In this document: piece by piece, positions 1 to 6,935 of the stretch
Layout: each line of letters opens with the position of its first letter
How positions within the stretch are numbered: the first letter of the stretch is position 1
NCBI GenBank assembly: GCA_964448615.1
Contig: CAYUWH010000012.1
Span: 1-39,903 of the forward strand
Length of the DNA: 39,903 nucleotides
Source: CAYUWH01 sp964448615
GTDB lineage: Bacteria > Patescibacteriota > Gracilibacteria > Peribacterales > Peribacteraceae
Direction of reading: 5' to 3'
Notes under the pieces: generated by a model
Told to the model about the DNA's origin: nothing
Database searches by the model: none
What the model saw: the letters and a program-made list of their open reading frames with translations, nothing else
Made by a program: the position numbers and the translations under genes

Positions 1-40
1 AGGTAAGGAAGGTGGCTTTACCTTCCTTGCCTTTATCCGC

Positions 41-46
41 TACGCT
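41..46 (+). promoter_or_regulatory. Probable -10 box of dcd (leaderless)
   Basis: TACGCT lies exactly 6 nt before the dcd ATG and no Shine-Dalgarno sequence is present. The spacing recurs at many genes in this window and implies transcription starting at or next to the start codon. The -35 region is too close to the window edge to judge well. Confidence 0.45.
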
Positions 47-52
47 CTGGCC

Positions 53-634
53 ATGATTCTCTCCGATCGCGATATCAAAGCGGCCATTCGTTCCGGCAGG
101 GTGAAGATCGATGTACCGCTCGATTTGTTGCACATTCATGCATCGAGCATGGACTTGCGTCTCGGCAGCACGTTCAAGTTGTACGATCACAGCAAATTTC
201 CGGTTCTCGACCCAAAACGCCCCGAAACGTTTCAGGGCAATATGCGGACCGTGGAGATTGCCCAAGGTGAAGCGTTTATGGTGCAGCCGGGAGAATTTAT
301 TCTTGGCGTCACCTGCGAAACCATATCGGTGCCGGATGATTTGGTGGTGCGCGTGGAAGGAAGAAGTTCTTTGGGGCGATTGGGCATCATCGTGCACTCG
401 ACGGCGGGGTTTGTGGATCCTGGCTTTACGGGAACGATCACGCTCGAGATCAGCAACTTAAACCGCCTGCCGGTGGCGCTGTATCCCGGCATGCGTATTT
501 GCCAATTGGCGTTCGAACAGATGACGAGCCCTGCGGAAACGCCATATCATATGAAGCCCAACAGTAAGTACCAAAACCAGGTATTGCCCGAAGAAAGCCG
601 CCTAACGGCGGATCCGGAGTTCATTGGGAAGTGA
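53..634 (+). CDS. dcd: dCTP deaminase (Dcd)
   Basis: Deaminates dCTP to dUTP and ammonia in the cytosol, feeding dUMP and then dTMP synthesis. The 193-residue product has the full trimeric dUTPase/Dcd-fold signature: RSSLGRLG at residues 104-111 and HSTAGFVDPGFTG at 115-127, followed by TLE at 130-132, whose Glu matches the catalytic glutamate of Dcd. The KYQNQ motif near 172-176 fits the C-terminal nucleotide-closing segment. Length is normal for the family. The ATG at 53 is preceded by TACGCT with a 6-nt gap, which supports this start. A bifunctional dCTP deaminase/dUTPase of the archaeal type cannot be excluded from sequence alone. It stands alone upstream of tRNA-Val. Confidence 0.95.
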   Translation: MILSDRDIKAAIRSGRVKIDVPLDLLHIHASSMDLRLGSTFKLYDHSKFPVLDPKRPETFQGNMRTVEIAQGEAFMVQPGEFILGVTCETISVPDDLVVRVEGRSSLGRLGIIVHSTAGFVDPGFTGTITLEISNLNRLPVALYPGMRICQLAFEQMTSPAETPYHMKPNSKYQNQVLPEESRLTADPEFIGK

Positions 635-685
635 AGCGGGAGAGGTTGCGCGAGCCCAGCATCGGTCTTACACTGCCAATCCATT

Positions 686-762
686 GGACGATTAGCTCAG
701 CTGGTTAGAGCGTTCGATTCACATTCGAAAGGTCCTCGGTTCGAGTCCGAGATCGTCCACCA
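686..762 (+). tRNA. tRNA-Val (anticodon CAC)
   Basis: A complete cloverleaf can be drawn by eye: acceptor GGACGAT/ATCGTCC, D-stem GCTC/GAGC, anticodon stem TTCGA/TCGAA with loop TTCACAT (anticodon CAC, valine GUG codons), T-stem CTCGG/CCGAG with loop TTCGAGT, discriminator A and an encoded CCA at 760-762. The tRNA is intact. The recombinase gene on the opposite strand terminates inside it at 697, so most of the tRNA is also antisense coding sequence. Confidence 0.95.
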
Positions 763-2331
763 TTCCTTATCATCACTACGATTCATTGCCTCCTTGAATG
801 GAGATCTTGGCTCTGGGATGAGCTTTTTATCAAGCACTTTCAAGTTCGAACATACTGCTCTGACCATCGCCTCCTTCACAACGGGAGAACCGTAAAGAAT
901 GGCTTCCTGTACGAGTTCGATCAGCTTGAAGTTGCCAATGACTTTTTCGATCCAATCCATCCCTTCATCGTGAGCTGCGTTGAGTTTTAACTGTATAGAT
1001 TCAAGTCGGTCTTTGAGTTCTTTGATCTCAGCCTCGATCACATGACCAACTCCTAGAGCATCTGCTCTTGCAAGAGCTAGCACCTGCTGCGTAAGGGCGG
1101 CATTTATGGCTTTATACTCATCACGCAATCCATCCATTTCTGCTTCACGGGTCGCCACTTTTTCTTTATGCAATGCGGCAAGTTTTTCACGAATTTCTGC
1201 GAGTACATCATCACTAATGACAAATTGGCTCAACATGGCATCAAACTGCTCACGCAAGCCATCCTCTTTTTGACCTTCCAATTTTTGTTGCTTGATGAGC
1301 TGCTTACATCCCGTGTGGCGTTTCTTACATTCGTAAAAAATATAGCTCTGTCCAGTTTTCTGCTTCGTAACTTTATAAGGGCTCATCACACCACCACACT
1401 TCCCACAATGCACAGTATCACCATAGAGAAACAGTTTTCTCAAATCCTGCTTCTTCTTCCGGCCGGTGTGACGACAACGGCGGGAGACACCTGCCTGCGC
1501 AGCATTCCACAATGAGGGCGGGATATGCGCTTCATGGGTATTCTCGTAGACAACCCCATCATAGCGTGTCGCTCCTTTGGGATATGGATTGTGGATGATT
1601 CCAGCAATGGTTGTGTGCCCAAGCGGCTCCCCATTGCGCTGTTTGATTTTCTCTTTCACTGCCCATCGCTCAATATCAGGATAAGACATTCCGGCTGCAA
1701 CCATGCGGAACATAGTCATCAGATGTGGAAAGCGTTCTTCATCAATCACGGTATGCCGTATGACTTCGCCATTTTCAAGAATCACATGATGTGGTTTAAA
1801 ACCGAACATTTTGCGACCCATATGTTTTCCTTCCTTCGCTCGAATACGCATACGATCATACACAACTTGGCTCTTCTCTGCACTCTCATGCCATCCCATA
1901 GCTCCCTCCAAACAGAGCAGAATGATAGTGCCGATGTCCTCGCCCGTATATCTTCTGCCATCGGTAGTTTCGAGAAATGGGATGGAGCTATCCGAAACGC
2001 ACTGATTGAACTTTCCTAAATCTTCGAGATTGCGGGCGGTGCGGTTCACTCGGGACACAAGAACACCATATACTTGCCCTTTTGCAGCGGCTTCACAGAC
2101 TTCTGAAACAGTGGGCAAACCTGGAACGAATCCGCTCTGAGCTGTCTCTGCGAACCTCAATTGATGGGCAGCTCTGACTTCTGGTGGGAATCGCCGTTCA
2201 TAGTGTTCCTTAATCAATTTCTTCTGATCGGGAATGCTTTCGATCTGCCGATTTTTGTCTTCTTCCGACTTGCGACAGATACCCCAGATCGGCGCATGAA
2301 CAGCGATTTTAGGTGGTTTCAGTCTGGCCAT
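697..2331 (-). CDS. Large serine recombinase (site-specific integrase)
   Basis: DNA integrase/excisionase of the large serine recombinase family, about 544 residues from the ATG at 2331. The resolvase domain has RKS with the probable nucleophile S22 and the arginine-rich SRVNRTARN motif at 93-101. A recombinase domain spans roughly 175-285, a zinc ribbon follows (C309, C312, C335, C342), and then a helical, coiled-coil-like region at about 400-490. The last 21 residues (WWTISDSNRG onward) are encoded by the complement of tRNA-Val, so the natural C-terminus was probably replaced on integration. A TTG at 2475 would give a longer form of 592 residues. I prefer 2331 because it overlaps the upstream gene by only 23 nt. 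Clear family; exact attachment site not determined. Confidence 0.9.
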   Translation of the reverse strand: MARLKPPKIAVHAPIWGICRKSEEDKNRQIESIPDQKKLIKEHYERRFPPEVRAAHQLRFAETAQSGFVPGLPTVSEVCEAAAKGQVYGVLVSRVNRTARNLEDLGKFNQCVSDSSIPFLETTDGRRYTGEDIGTIILLCLEGAMGWHESAEKSQVVYDRMRIRAKEGKHMGRKMFGFKPHHVILENGEVIRHTVIDEERFPHLMTMFRMVAAGMSYPDIERWAVKEKIKQRNGEPLGHTTIAGIIHNPYPKGATRYDGVVYENTHEAHIPPSLWNAAQAGVSRRCRHTGRKKKQDLRKLFLYGDTVHCGKCGGVMSPYKVTKQKTGQSYIFYECKKRHTGCKQLIKQQKLEGQKEDGLREQFDAMLSQFVISDDVLAEIREKLAALHKEKVATREAEMDGLRDEYKAINAALTQQVLALARADALGVGHVIEAEIKELKDRLESIQLKLNAAHDEGMDWIEKVIGNFKLIELVQEAILYGSPVVKEAMVRAVCSNLKVLDKKLIPEPRSPFKEAMNRSDDKEWWTISDSNRGPFECESNALTS

Positions 2332-3043
2332 GTGCGGAGTGGGAAGCTGGAACACTTGGATGCTCACGGAGGGTGTCTCGGCTTCCCACTCCATTGCTGG
2401 CGTGGCAAGACACCCTCTGTAAGCATTGCAAAGTATACAATTTCTTTGGCATTGTTTGCTGAAGATATTCGGCAATCGTCAAGAATTTTGTTTCATGTCG
2501 TGTATATGGGGGTAGAGCAGCAGCAATATACTCAGGAACCAAGAATTCATGGCATCGGAGTAGGGTGGCAATAGTCTGAAGTGGCAGTTCGGGGGTCGGG
2601 CTTTCGTAGCGCCCAAGAATGAGTTCCAGCTTCATTACGGGGTCGGGTTCGTACTTATAGAAGTGCACGAGTACAGGAAGTCCTTCCCACGCAATCCACT
2701 GGGTGATGATGGGATGCTTATTTTTCTGTTTCCGTGTGTACGCTTCTACTTCACAACGATGCTTGTCCCAAATCTTTTCCAACTTTCCACCTTTTTGCCA
2801 GTAGATTGAGCCTGTGACATCGGGAAGCGAGTTCATCGAATGACGAATCTGGCGTGCCGTTATTTCCTCGGTCTTAAACTGGCGATAGAGTTGGAGGGAG
2901 ATGCCTCTATCATGAATGGCAGCACTTTCAAGGTATCGCGCACAGAAGGCTGCAAGTGCATCAATTTCATGTAGATAATTACATGCAATTGCCGCTATCA
3001 AATCCAAATTAATGCCGCTCTGTTGTGTCGTGGGGATTTCCAC
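2309..3043 (-). CDS. Hypothetical protein of the recombinase mobile unit
   Basis: Not recognised. A 244-residue soluble protein, charged and helix-rich in its middle, with no clear catalytic motif or membrane segment. It starts at GTG 3043; TACGCT sits exactly 6 nt upstream, which supports that start. Its 3' end overlaps the recombinase start, and the unknown 3098-3826 gene lies 54 nt upstream, so the three are probably one transcription unit carried by the same integrated element. By position it could be an accessory factor for integration, excision or replication, but nothing in the sequence shows this. Confidence 0.7.
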   Translation of the reverse strand: MEIPTTQQSGINLDLIAAIACNYLHEIDALAAFCARYLESAAIHDRGISLQLYRQFKTEEITARQIRHSMNSLPDVTGSIYWQKGGKLEKIWDKHRCEVEAYTRKQKNKHPIITQWIAWEGLPVLVHFYKYEPDPVMKLELILGRYESPTPELPLQTIATLLRCHEFLVPEYIAAALPPYTRHETKFLTIAEYLQQTMPKKLYTLQCLQRVSCHASNGVGSRDTLREHPSVPASHSAHGQTETT

Positions 3044-3049
3044 GATTCG

Positions 3050-3055
3050 AGCGTA
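3050..3055 (-). promoter_or_regulatory. Probable -10 box before the GTG start at 3043
   Basis: On the minus strand TACGCT is followed by 6 nt and then GTG, the same hexamer and spacing as upstream of dcd. It supports both the GTG start and a leaderless transcript. Confidence 0.4.
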
Positions 3056-3097
3056 CCTTCGTCAAAATTCCCTGTGGTTCCGTAGGGTTCCCTAAGC

Positions 3098-3826
3098 TCA
3101 CATTAGCCGCTTCAAAAAGCCATCTCTGCCACCTTCGAAAGAAAAAACAATACCGATCCCAGCAGCAATAGTCATAGCTTCTATTCTGCGAACGCATCTA
3201 TCAAGACGCCGCCATGCTTCAAGGGAATAGGGATGCTCTCGAAAGACTTCTTTGTATAAAACGCTCCACTCACGCTTGTCACCAACTTTCACATCTTTTG
3301 AGAGCATGATCCTGCTGAGTGTGGACATGAAGGAGTTCTTTCTAATATTGGCACTTTTGTCATCCCATGAAATGTGGTCATATTTGTCTATGCCTTTTGC
3401 CTCCTCAAATCTGGCTTTTTTGGGCTGTCCTGGCCCTCTCTTCTCAGAATTTTTGATCTCATCTGGTTCCGTGGCCTGCGGAACTGGGACATGCTCTATG
3501 GCCTGATTAATGAAATACAGAAGATCACGCTGTATTGGATCTACCTGTGCATGGAGATGATGCATCTCCTCAGTTTCATCATCCCACTCGGTACTCTTGC
3601 TGTGTAAAACACTCTGGGCATTCGCAATTTTCCGCAACTCTTCCGAACGCTGACGAATGGCTGATGTATAGGGAGAATCAGCATTTAATGCAGCAAATTC
3701 CTCCGCCATATTTGCAAGTATTCGTATGTTCTCCGGCTGTCGTAGATCATGTGTGCCAATGAACTCGCTCCATTCAGTGCTACGTCTTATGCCGAAACGA
3801 AGCTGGTTTTCTGGAGTGGGAAGCAT
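3098..3826 (-). CDS. Hypothetical protein with AT-hook-like motif, mobile unit
   Basis: Not recognised. It has 242 residues. The middle carries KRGPGQPKKA, similar to the GRP core of AT-hook DNA-binding motifs, followed by a basic, helix-rich C-terminal half. DNA binding is therefore plausible, but this is inference from one short motif. It is the first gene of the leftward run that ends with the serine recombinase, and its start lies only 40 nt beyond the HIT gene stop, so the right edge of the element may fall in that gap. TAGAAT stands 6 nt before the ATG. Confidence 0.7.
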   Translation of the reverse strand: MLPTPENQLRFGIRRSTEWSEFIGTHDLRQPENIRILANMAEEFAALNADSPYTSAIRQRSEELRKIANAQSVLHSKSTEWDDETEEMHHLHAQVDPIQRDLLYFINQAIEHVPVPQATEPDEIKNSEKRGPGQPKKARFEEAKGIDKYDHISWDDKSANIRKNSFMSTLSRIMLSKDVKVGDKREWSVLYKEVFREHPYSLEAWRRLDRCVRRIEAMTIAAGIGIVFSFEGGRDGFLKRLM

Positions 3827-3832
3827 AGAAAA

Positions 3833-3838
3833 ATTCTA
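3833..3838 (-). promoter_or_regulatory. Probable -10 box of the mobile-unit operon
   Basis: Minus-strand TAGAAT with a 6-nt gap to the ATG at 3826. Its position in the 40-nt gap after the HIT gene would let the three mobile-unit genes be transcribed independently of the CYTH-GNAT-GNAT-HIT operon. Confidence 0.45.
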
Positions 3839-3866
3839 GCGCTTTCACCTCAAAATGACAGATACA

Positions 3867-4223
3867 TCATGCTTCTCTCATTCTATCCGCCATATCATGA
3901 ATGGCCCGACTTCTCCCAAACACATGGAGATGAAAGTGTGGAACATCTTGAAACGCTCCATTGCTCTGCATGAGCGTAATACCCTCAAAATGAAAAGTTT
4001 CTTTCAGGGCATCTGCAACCATTTGAGCCACCTTCAGAATGTGACCTCCTGTTTCTGGATCAAGCGAATGGATATCGAGAATGTCCTTTTTCGGCAGCAC
4101 AAGCGTGTGCCCGTCGGTGATGGGATCGGTATCTAAAATCGCCATGACCATTTCATCTTCATACACGATGTATGCCGGAGCGTCGTGATGGACAATCTTG
4201 CAGAAAATGCAATCCTTTTGCAT
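3867..4223 (-). CDS. HIT family protein (Hint-like nucleotide hydrolase)
   Basis: A histidine-triad protein of 118 residues, the usual length of Hint-type purine nucleoside phosphoramidases, which hydrolyse AMP-amine or related adducts. The N-terminus has the typical CIFCKIV zinc-type motif, the substrate-cradle segment DTDPITDGHTLVLPK follows, and the catalytic HFHLHV triad sits near residues 95-100. It is the last gene of a four-gene leftward operon (CYTH, GNAT, GNAT, HIT) with an 18-nt gap to the upstream GNAT. TACGAT also occurs 6 nt before its ATG, so it may have its own promoter. The family is certain; the physiological substrate is unknown. Confidence 0.93.
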   Translation of the reverse strand: MQKDCIFCKIVHHDAPAYIVYEDEMVMAILDTDPITDGHTLVLPKKDILDIHSLDPETGGHILKVAQMVADALKETFHFEGITLMQSNGAFQDVPHFHLHVFGRSRAIHDMADRMREA

Positions 4224-4241
4224 GGCTCGATCGTAGCATGT

Positions 4242-4727
4242 TCAAAGCTTCTTGAGCATCTCGATATACCGATCTTCATAACCCTGCTTCTCGTAGAAAC
4301 GGTGAGCAGAAATATTAGGGGCAAATACGCCGGTTCGGATGTACTCGCATCCCTCTTCATGGAAATAGGATTCCATTGCCTCCATGAGCAGGCCGCCGAT
4401 GTTTCTGCCTCGGAATTCTTCCGCAACGATAAGTTCATCAATTCTCCCTTCTTTCACAGGATAATGATCGAGGAGATCATCCTGTTCTTGTGGAGGAATG
4501 GTGCCAGCAATGAAGCCCCGTACCGTGCCACCCTCCTCGGCAACAATGAGCTTCCCATTCTCTTTTACGAGTCGATTCAGCAAACAATCAATGTATGCAT
4601 CGGCATCGAATGCGGAAGCTGCGCGGTTCAATTTCTCGGGATCCATCTCGACAATGTGTTGTTGTAATTCGATTGTGAGCTGCCCAATGGCTGGGAGGTC
4701 CGTTGATATATACTCTCTGATGGTCAC
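4242..4727 (-). CDS. GNAT family N-acetyltransferase
   Basis: A 161-residue acetyl-CoA-dependent transferase. The GNAT core is visible: beta4 IDELIVAEEFRGRNIGGLLM carries the acetyl-CoA pyrophosphate-binding R-G-x-x-I-G loop near residues 108-114, and the late NISAHRFYEKQGY segment is the typical final motif. The start is GTG at 4727; the preceding gene stops only 10 nt upstream. TAAGCT lies 7 nt before the GTG. Substrate (amine, antibiotic or protein terminus) cannot be read from the sequence. It is part of the CYTH-GNAT-GNAT-HIT operon. Confidence 0.88.
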   Translation of the reverse strand: MTIREYISTDLPAIGQLTIELQQHIVEMDPEKLNRAASAFDADAYIDCLLNRLVKENGKLIVAEEGGTVRGFIAGTIPPQEQDDLLDHYPVKEGRIDELIVAEEFRGRNIGGLLMEAMESYFHEEGCEYIRTGVFAPNISAHRFYEKQGYEDRYIEMLKKL

Positions 4728-4737
4728 GCGGTGCAGC

Positions 4738-5205
4738 TTACCGCATTTCGTAGGAGAAATTCAGGCATCCTTCATGATCTGGCACTTCATTCAGCTGTCT
4801 GAAGCCAAGCGCCATGAAACAGCGAATGCTCACTGTGTTGTCTTGCTCGATACCTGCCCGTATTTCCTTGAGCACACAGATAGCGGGTAGTTGCAATGCA
4901 TCTGCTAGCGCCTTCTTGCCGTATCCCTTCCCGCAAAGCGCTGGATGGACGACCAGCCCGATATGACCGATGCACTCTTGGGGGACTATTTCAAGATCAA
5001 TGTATGCCACTCTCAGGCCGTCGCTCCAGGCCACCCAGCCCTTCCTATGGGGATCCTGTTGTGTCATTTTCAAGAATTTCCTTGGCCAGTCTCTCCCGCC
5101 GTAGCGCCGGGAGAGTTCGAGGTCTTCATGCCACTGTTCAAGCATAGGAATATCACTATCGGCGAGAGGCACGAATCTCAGCTGAGGAATTGAGATATTC
5201 TCCAT
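4738..5205 (-). CDS. GNAT family N-acetyltransferase
   Basis: A second, divergent GNAT of 155 residues. The acetyl-CoA loop reads GLVVHPALCGKGYGKKAL, followed by the NTVSIRCFMALGFRQ segment typical of the family. The N-terminal FVPLADSDIPMLEQWHEDLE resembles the aminoglycoside 6'-acetyltransferase and RimJ-like subgroup, but the substrate is not determined. It is 10 nt downstream of the CYTH gene and 10 nt upstream of the next GNAT, so translational coupling is likely. It is not a close copy of its GNAT neighbour, so recent duplication is unlikely. Confidence 0.87.
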   Translation of the reverse strand: MENISIPQLRFVPLADSDIPMLEQWHEDLELSRRYGGRDWPRKFLKMTQQDPHRKGWVAWSDGLRVAYIDLEIVPQECIGHIGLVVHPALCGKGYGKKALADALQLPAICVLKEIRAGIEQDNTVSIRCFMALGFRQLNEVPDHEGCLNFSYEMR

Positions 5206-5215
5206 TCACGATCGT

Positions 5216-5881
5216 TTAGAACGTCAACACTCTCCGGTTGCCGCCGTCGAGTTCTTTCACGAGATCGCCGTAATCCTGCATCACAACGGGTGCCTGCTGA
5301 AGTCCAAGTTTTGCTTCCCATTCAGGAAAAAGGATGGCTTCCTTCACCTCAAGCTCCGCAAAGTAGCCGAGAGGCTGGGGTAGCTCATCAAGAGCGAGGA
5401 TGATCTGATCGTACTCATCCCTGAAAGACTCCCGATACTTCTCCAGGAGCATGCGATGCTTCGTGAGCCCAACACTCTTGGCGTAGTCGTAATCTAACTT
5501 GGCGACGCGCTGTAAATCGATCTTTGCACCGAAGAGCCTATCCATTTCCGCTTCGAGCGTGGACAACCCTGCTGGGTTCACTGACGAGGCTTCCATCTCT
5601 TGATTGAAATGAATAGATTGATCTTTTTTCTTCTGCTTGAGAGTCACTATCCACTCCGGTCCCGTGCCCTCCCTATACGTCGCATTCCGAACACGCAGCA
5701 GGACACCCGCATCTTTCATGCCTGAATTCTCGAAATCAGGCACCCAATCACGCTGCAATACATAATGAAGGCGGATGAGAAGAGCTTCTTTCGCTGCGTC
5801 GCGAATCCGTTGAATCTCCAATGCGTCGGCAATTTTGTACTTCTTCTCAATTTCAGGTGTCCAGAGATTGGAGGATTCCAT
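5216..5881 (-). CDS. CYTH domain protein (triphosphate tunnel metalloenzyme)
   Basis: The N-terminus EIEKKYKI is the ExExK signature of CYTH enzymes (class IV adenylate cyclases, thiamine triphosphatases, inorganic triphosphatases). Further tunnel residues follow: LRVRNAT, WIVTLKQKKK, a basic stretch HRMLLEKYRES, and the paired acidic LALDELPQPLG and YFAELEV near the C-terminus. About 221 residues from the ATG at 5881, normal for the family. A longer in-frame form to 5977 would begin inside the divergent GHMP gene and is rejected. First gene of a leftward operon with two GNATs and a HIT protein. TAAAAT lies 7 nt before the ATG. Substrate unknown; any triphosphorylated nucleotide or polyphosphate is possible. 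Confidence 0.85.
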   Translation of the reverse strand: MESSNLWTPEIEKKYKIADALEIQRIRDAAKEALLIRLHYVLQRDWVPDFENSGMKDAGVLLRVRNATYREGTGPEWIVTLKQKKKDQSIHFNQEMEASSVNPAGLSTLEAEMDRLFGAKIDLQRVAKLDYDYAKSVGLTKHRMLLEKYRESFRDEYDQIILALDELPQPLGYFAELEVKEAILFPEWEAKLGLQQAPVVMQDYGDLVKELDGGNRRVLTF

Positions 5882-5885
5882 GAAC

Positions 5886-5917
5886 TTGATTTTATGAGGA
5901 AAATAATACAAAATCAA
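5886..5917. promoter_or_regulatory. Symmetric bidirectional promoter
   Basis: An 8-bp perfect inverted repeat, TTGATTTT at 5886-5893 and AAAATCAA at 5910-5917. On the minus strand it gives -35 TTGATT, a 17-nt spacer and -10 TAAAAT, 7 nt before the CYTH ATG. On the plus strand the other arm gives -35 TTGATT, a 17-nt spacer and a weaker CAAAAT, 10 nt before the GHMP ATG. Each arm thus serves as -35 for one strand and -10 for the other. Transcripts on both sides would have little or no leader. Confidence 0.6.
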
Positions 5918-5924
5918 TATTATT

Positions 5925-6935
5925 ATGAACAATTCCGAATATTCGGTCAATGTAACCGGCTCGCCGAGGATACACATGGGATTGCTCGATTGCGGGCATG
6001 CGACAGGCAGGCTCTATGGCGGCCTTGGTGTTGCGGTGGATGGTCTCTCCACCATGGTCTCTGCAAAAGCAGCCGACGTGTGGAGAATCGAGTTTGCCGA
6101 GAAGATACAAACATCACTTCGCACGACGAGCGATGTGGAGGCATTGGTGGGACGATTGAATGGAATTGTCGAGCCATCGCATATCACCATTCAAAGCGCA
6201 GCTCCCGAACACATGGGCTTGGGATCGAAGACAACCTTACTCCTTGCGACTGCTACGGCAGCCTTGGCTGCAAGGAGACAAGCTTTGGAGAGAGGAAAGA
6301 TTGTAGCACTGACACAGCGAGGCGGAGCGTCTGGTGCTGGCGTGAATCTCTTTTGGGAAGGAGGAATGATCGCAGATGGAGGACACAGAGTGAAACCCGC
6401 CGATCGCACATTCACACCTTCTTCGGCACGGATACCCGATGCAATTCCGCCGATTATTTCCCATACGGCAATGCCTTCGCATTGGAAAGTGCGCCTGTGT
6501 TACGATCCATCATTCTCTTTGGTAGAGGGTAGCCGTGAAGTCAATCTGTTCAGACAAGCGATGCCGATTGCGGATATCCAGTGTCTGACTGCACTGGCAC
6601 TCGTGTATCACGGCATCCTGCCCAGCGTATTGGAACATGATCTGCAATCTTTTGGCCAACACCTCGAACAAATGAATGCAGTCGGCATGAAAGCAGTGGA
6701 AGTCAGTCATCAGACGGAGGCGACGCAACGATTCTTAAAAGCCCTCTGGGCAGAACGAATTGCAGCGGGACTCTCCAGCTTCGGACCTTGTGTGTATTCT
6801 GTGACAGAGGAAGACAGCAGTGATCTGGAAAAAACTCTTGCATTGGCAACGGAACACGGCCTCGCCGATCTTGGGGCATACGGTTTCAAGAACACGGGCT
6901 CTTCCATCTCACCTTCCGCAGATCACCATGGCTGA
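5925..6935 (+). CDS. GHMP-family protein, beta-RFAP synthase-like
   Basis: Resembles beta-ribofuranosylaminobenzene 5'-phosphate synthase (COG1907, GHMP superfamily), which in methanogens condenses PRPP with p-aminobenzoate or p-hydroxybenzoate in the methanopterin pathway. Visible signatures are SPRIHMGLLD at 13-22, YGGLGVAVD at 31-39, the GHMP phosphate loop PEHMGLGSKT at 94-103 and RGGASGAGVNLF at 132-143. The length of 336 residues fits the family. A methanopterin pathway is not expected in such an organism, and no other pathway gene is visible here, so the substrate may differ. It overlaps the following kinase gene by 8 nt, indicating translational coupling. Family call good; function uncertain. 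Confidence 0.75.
   Translation: MNNSEYSVNVTGSPRIHMGLLDCGHATGRLYGGLGVAVDGLSTMVSAKAADVWRIEFAEKIQTSLRTTSDVEALVGRLNGIVEPSHITIQSAAPEHMGLGSKTTLLLATATAALAARRQALERGKIVALTQRGGASGAGVNLFWEGGMIADGGHRVKPADRTFTPSSARIPDAIPPIISHTAMPSHWKVRLCYDPSFSLVEGSREVNLFRQAMPIADIQCLTALALVYHGILPSVLEHDLQSFGQHLEQMNAVGMKAVEVSHQTEATQRFLKALWAERIAAGLSSFGPCVYSVTEEDSSDLEKTLALATEHGLADLGAYGFKNTGSSISPSADHHG

Noticed and set aside
3827..3866. Right attachment site of the recombinase unit as a repeat of the tRNA end
   Set aside because: No match of useful length to the tRNA-Val 3' end or its flank was found in this gap.
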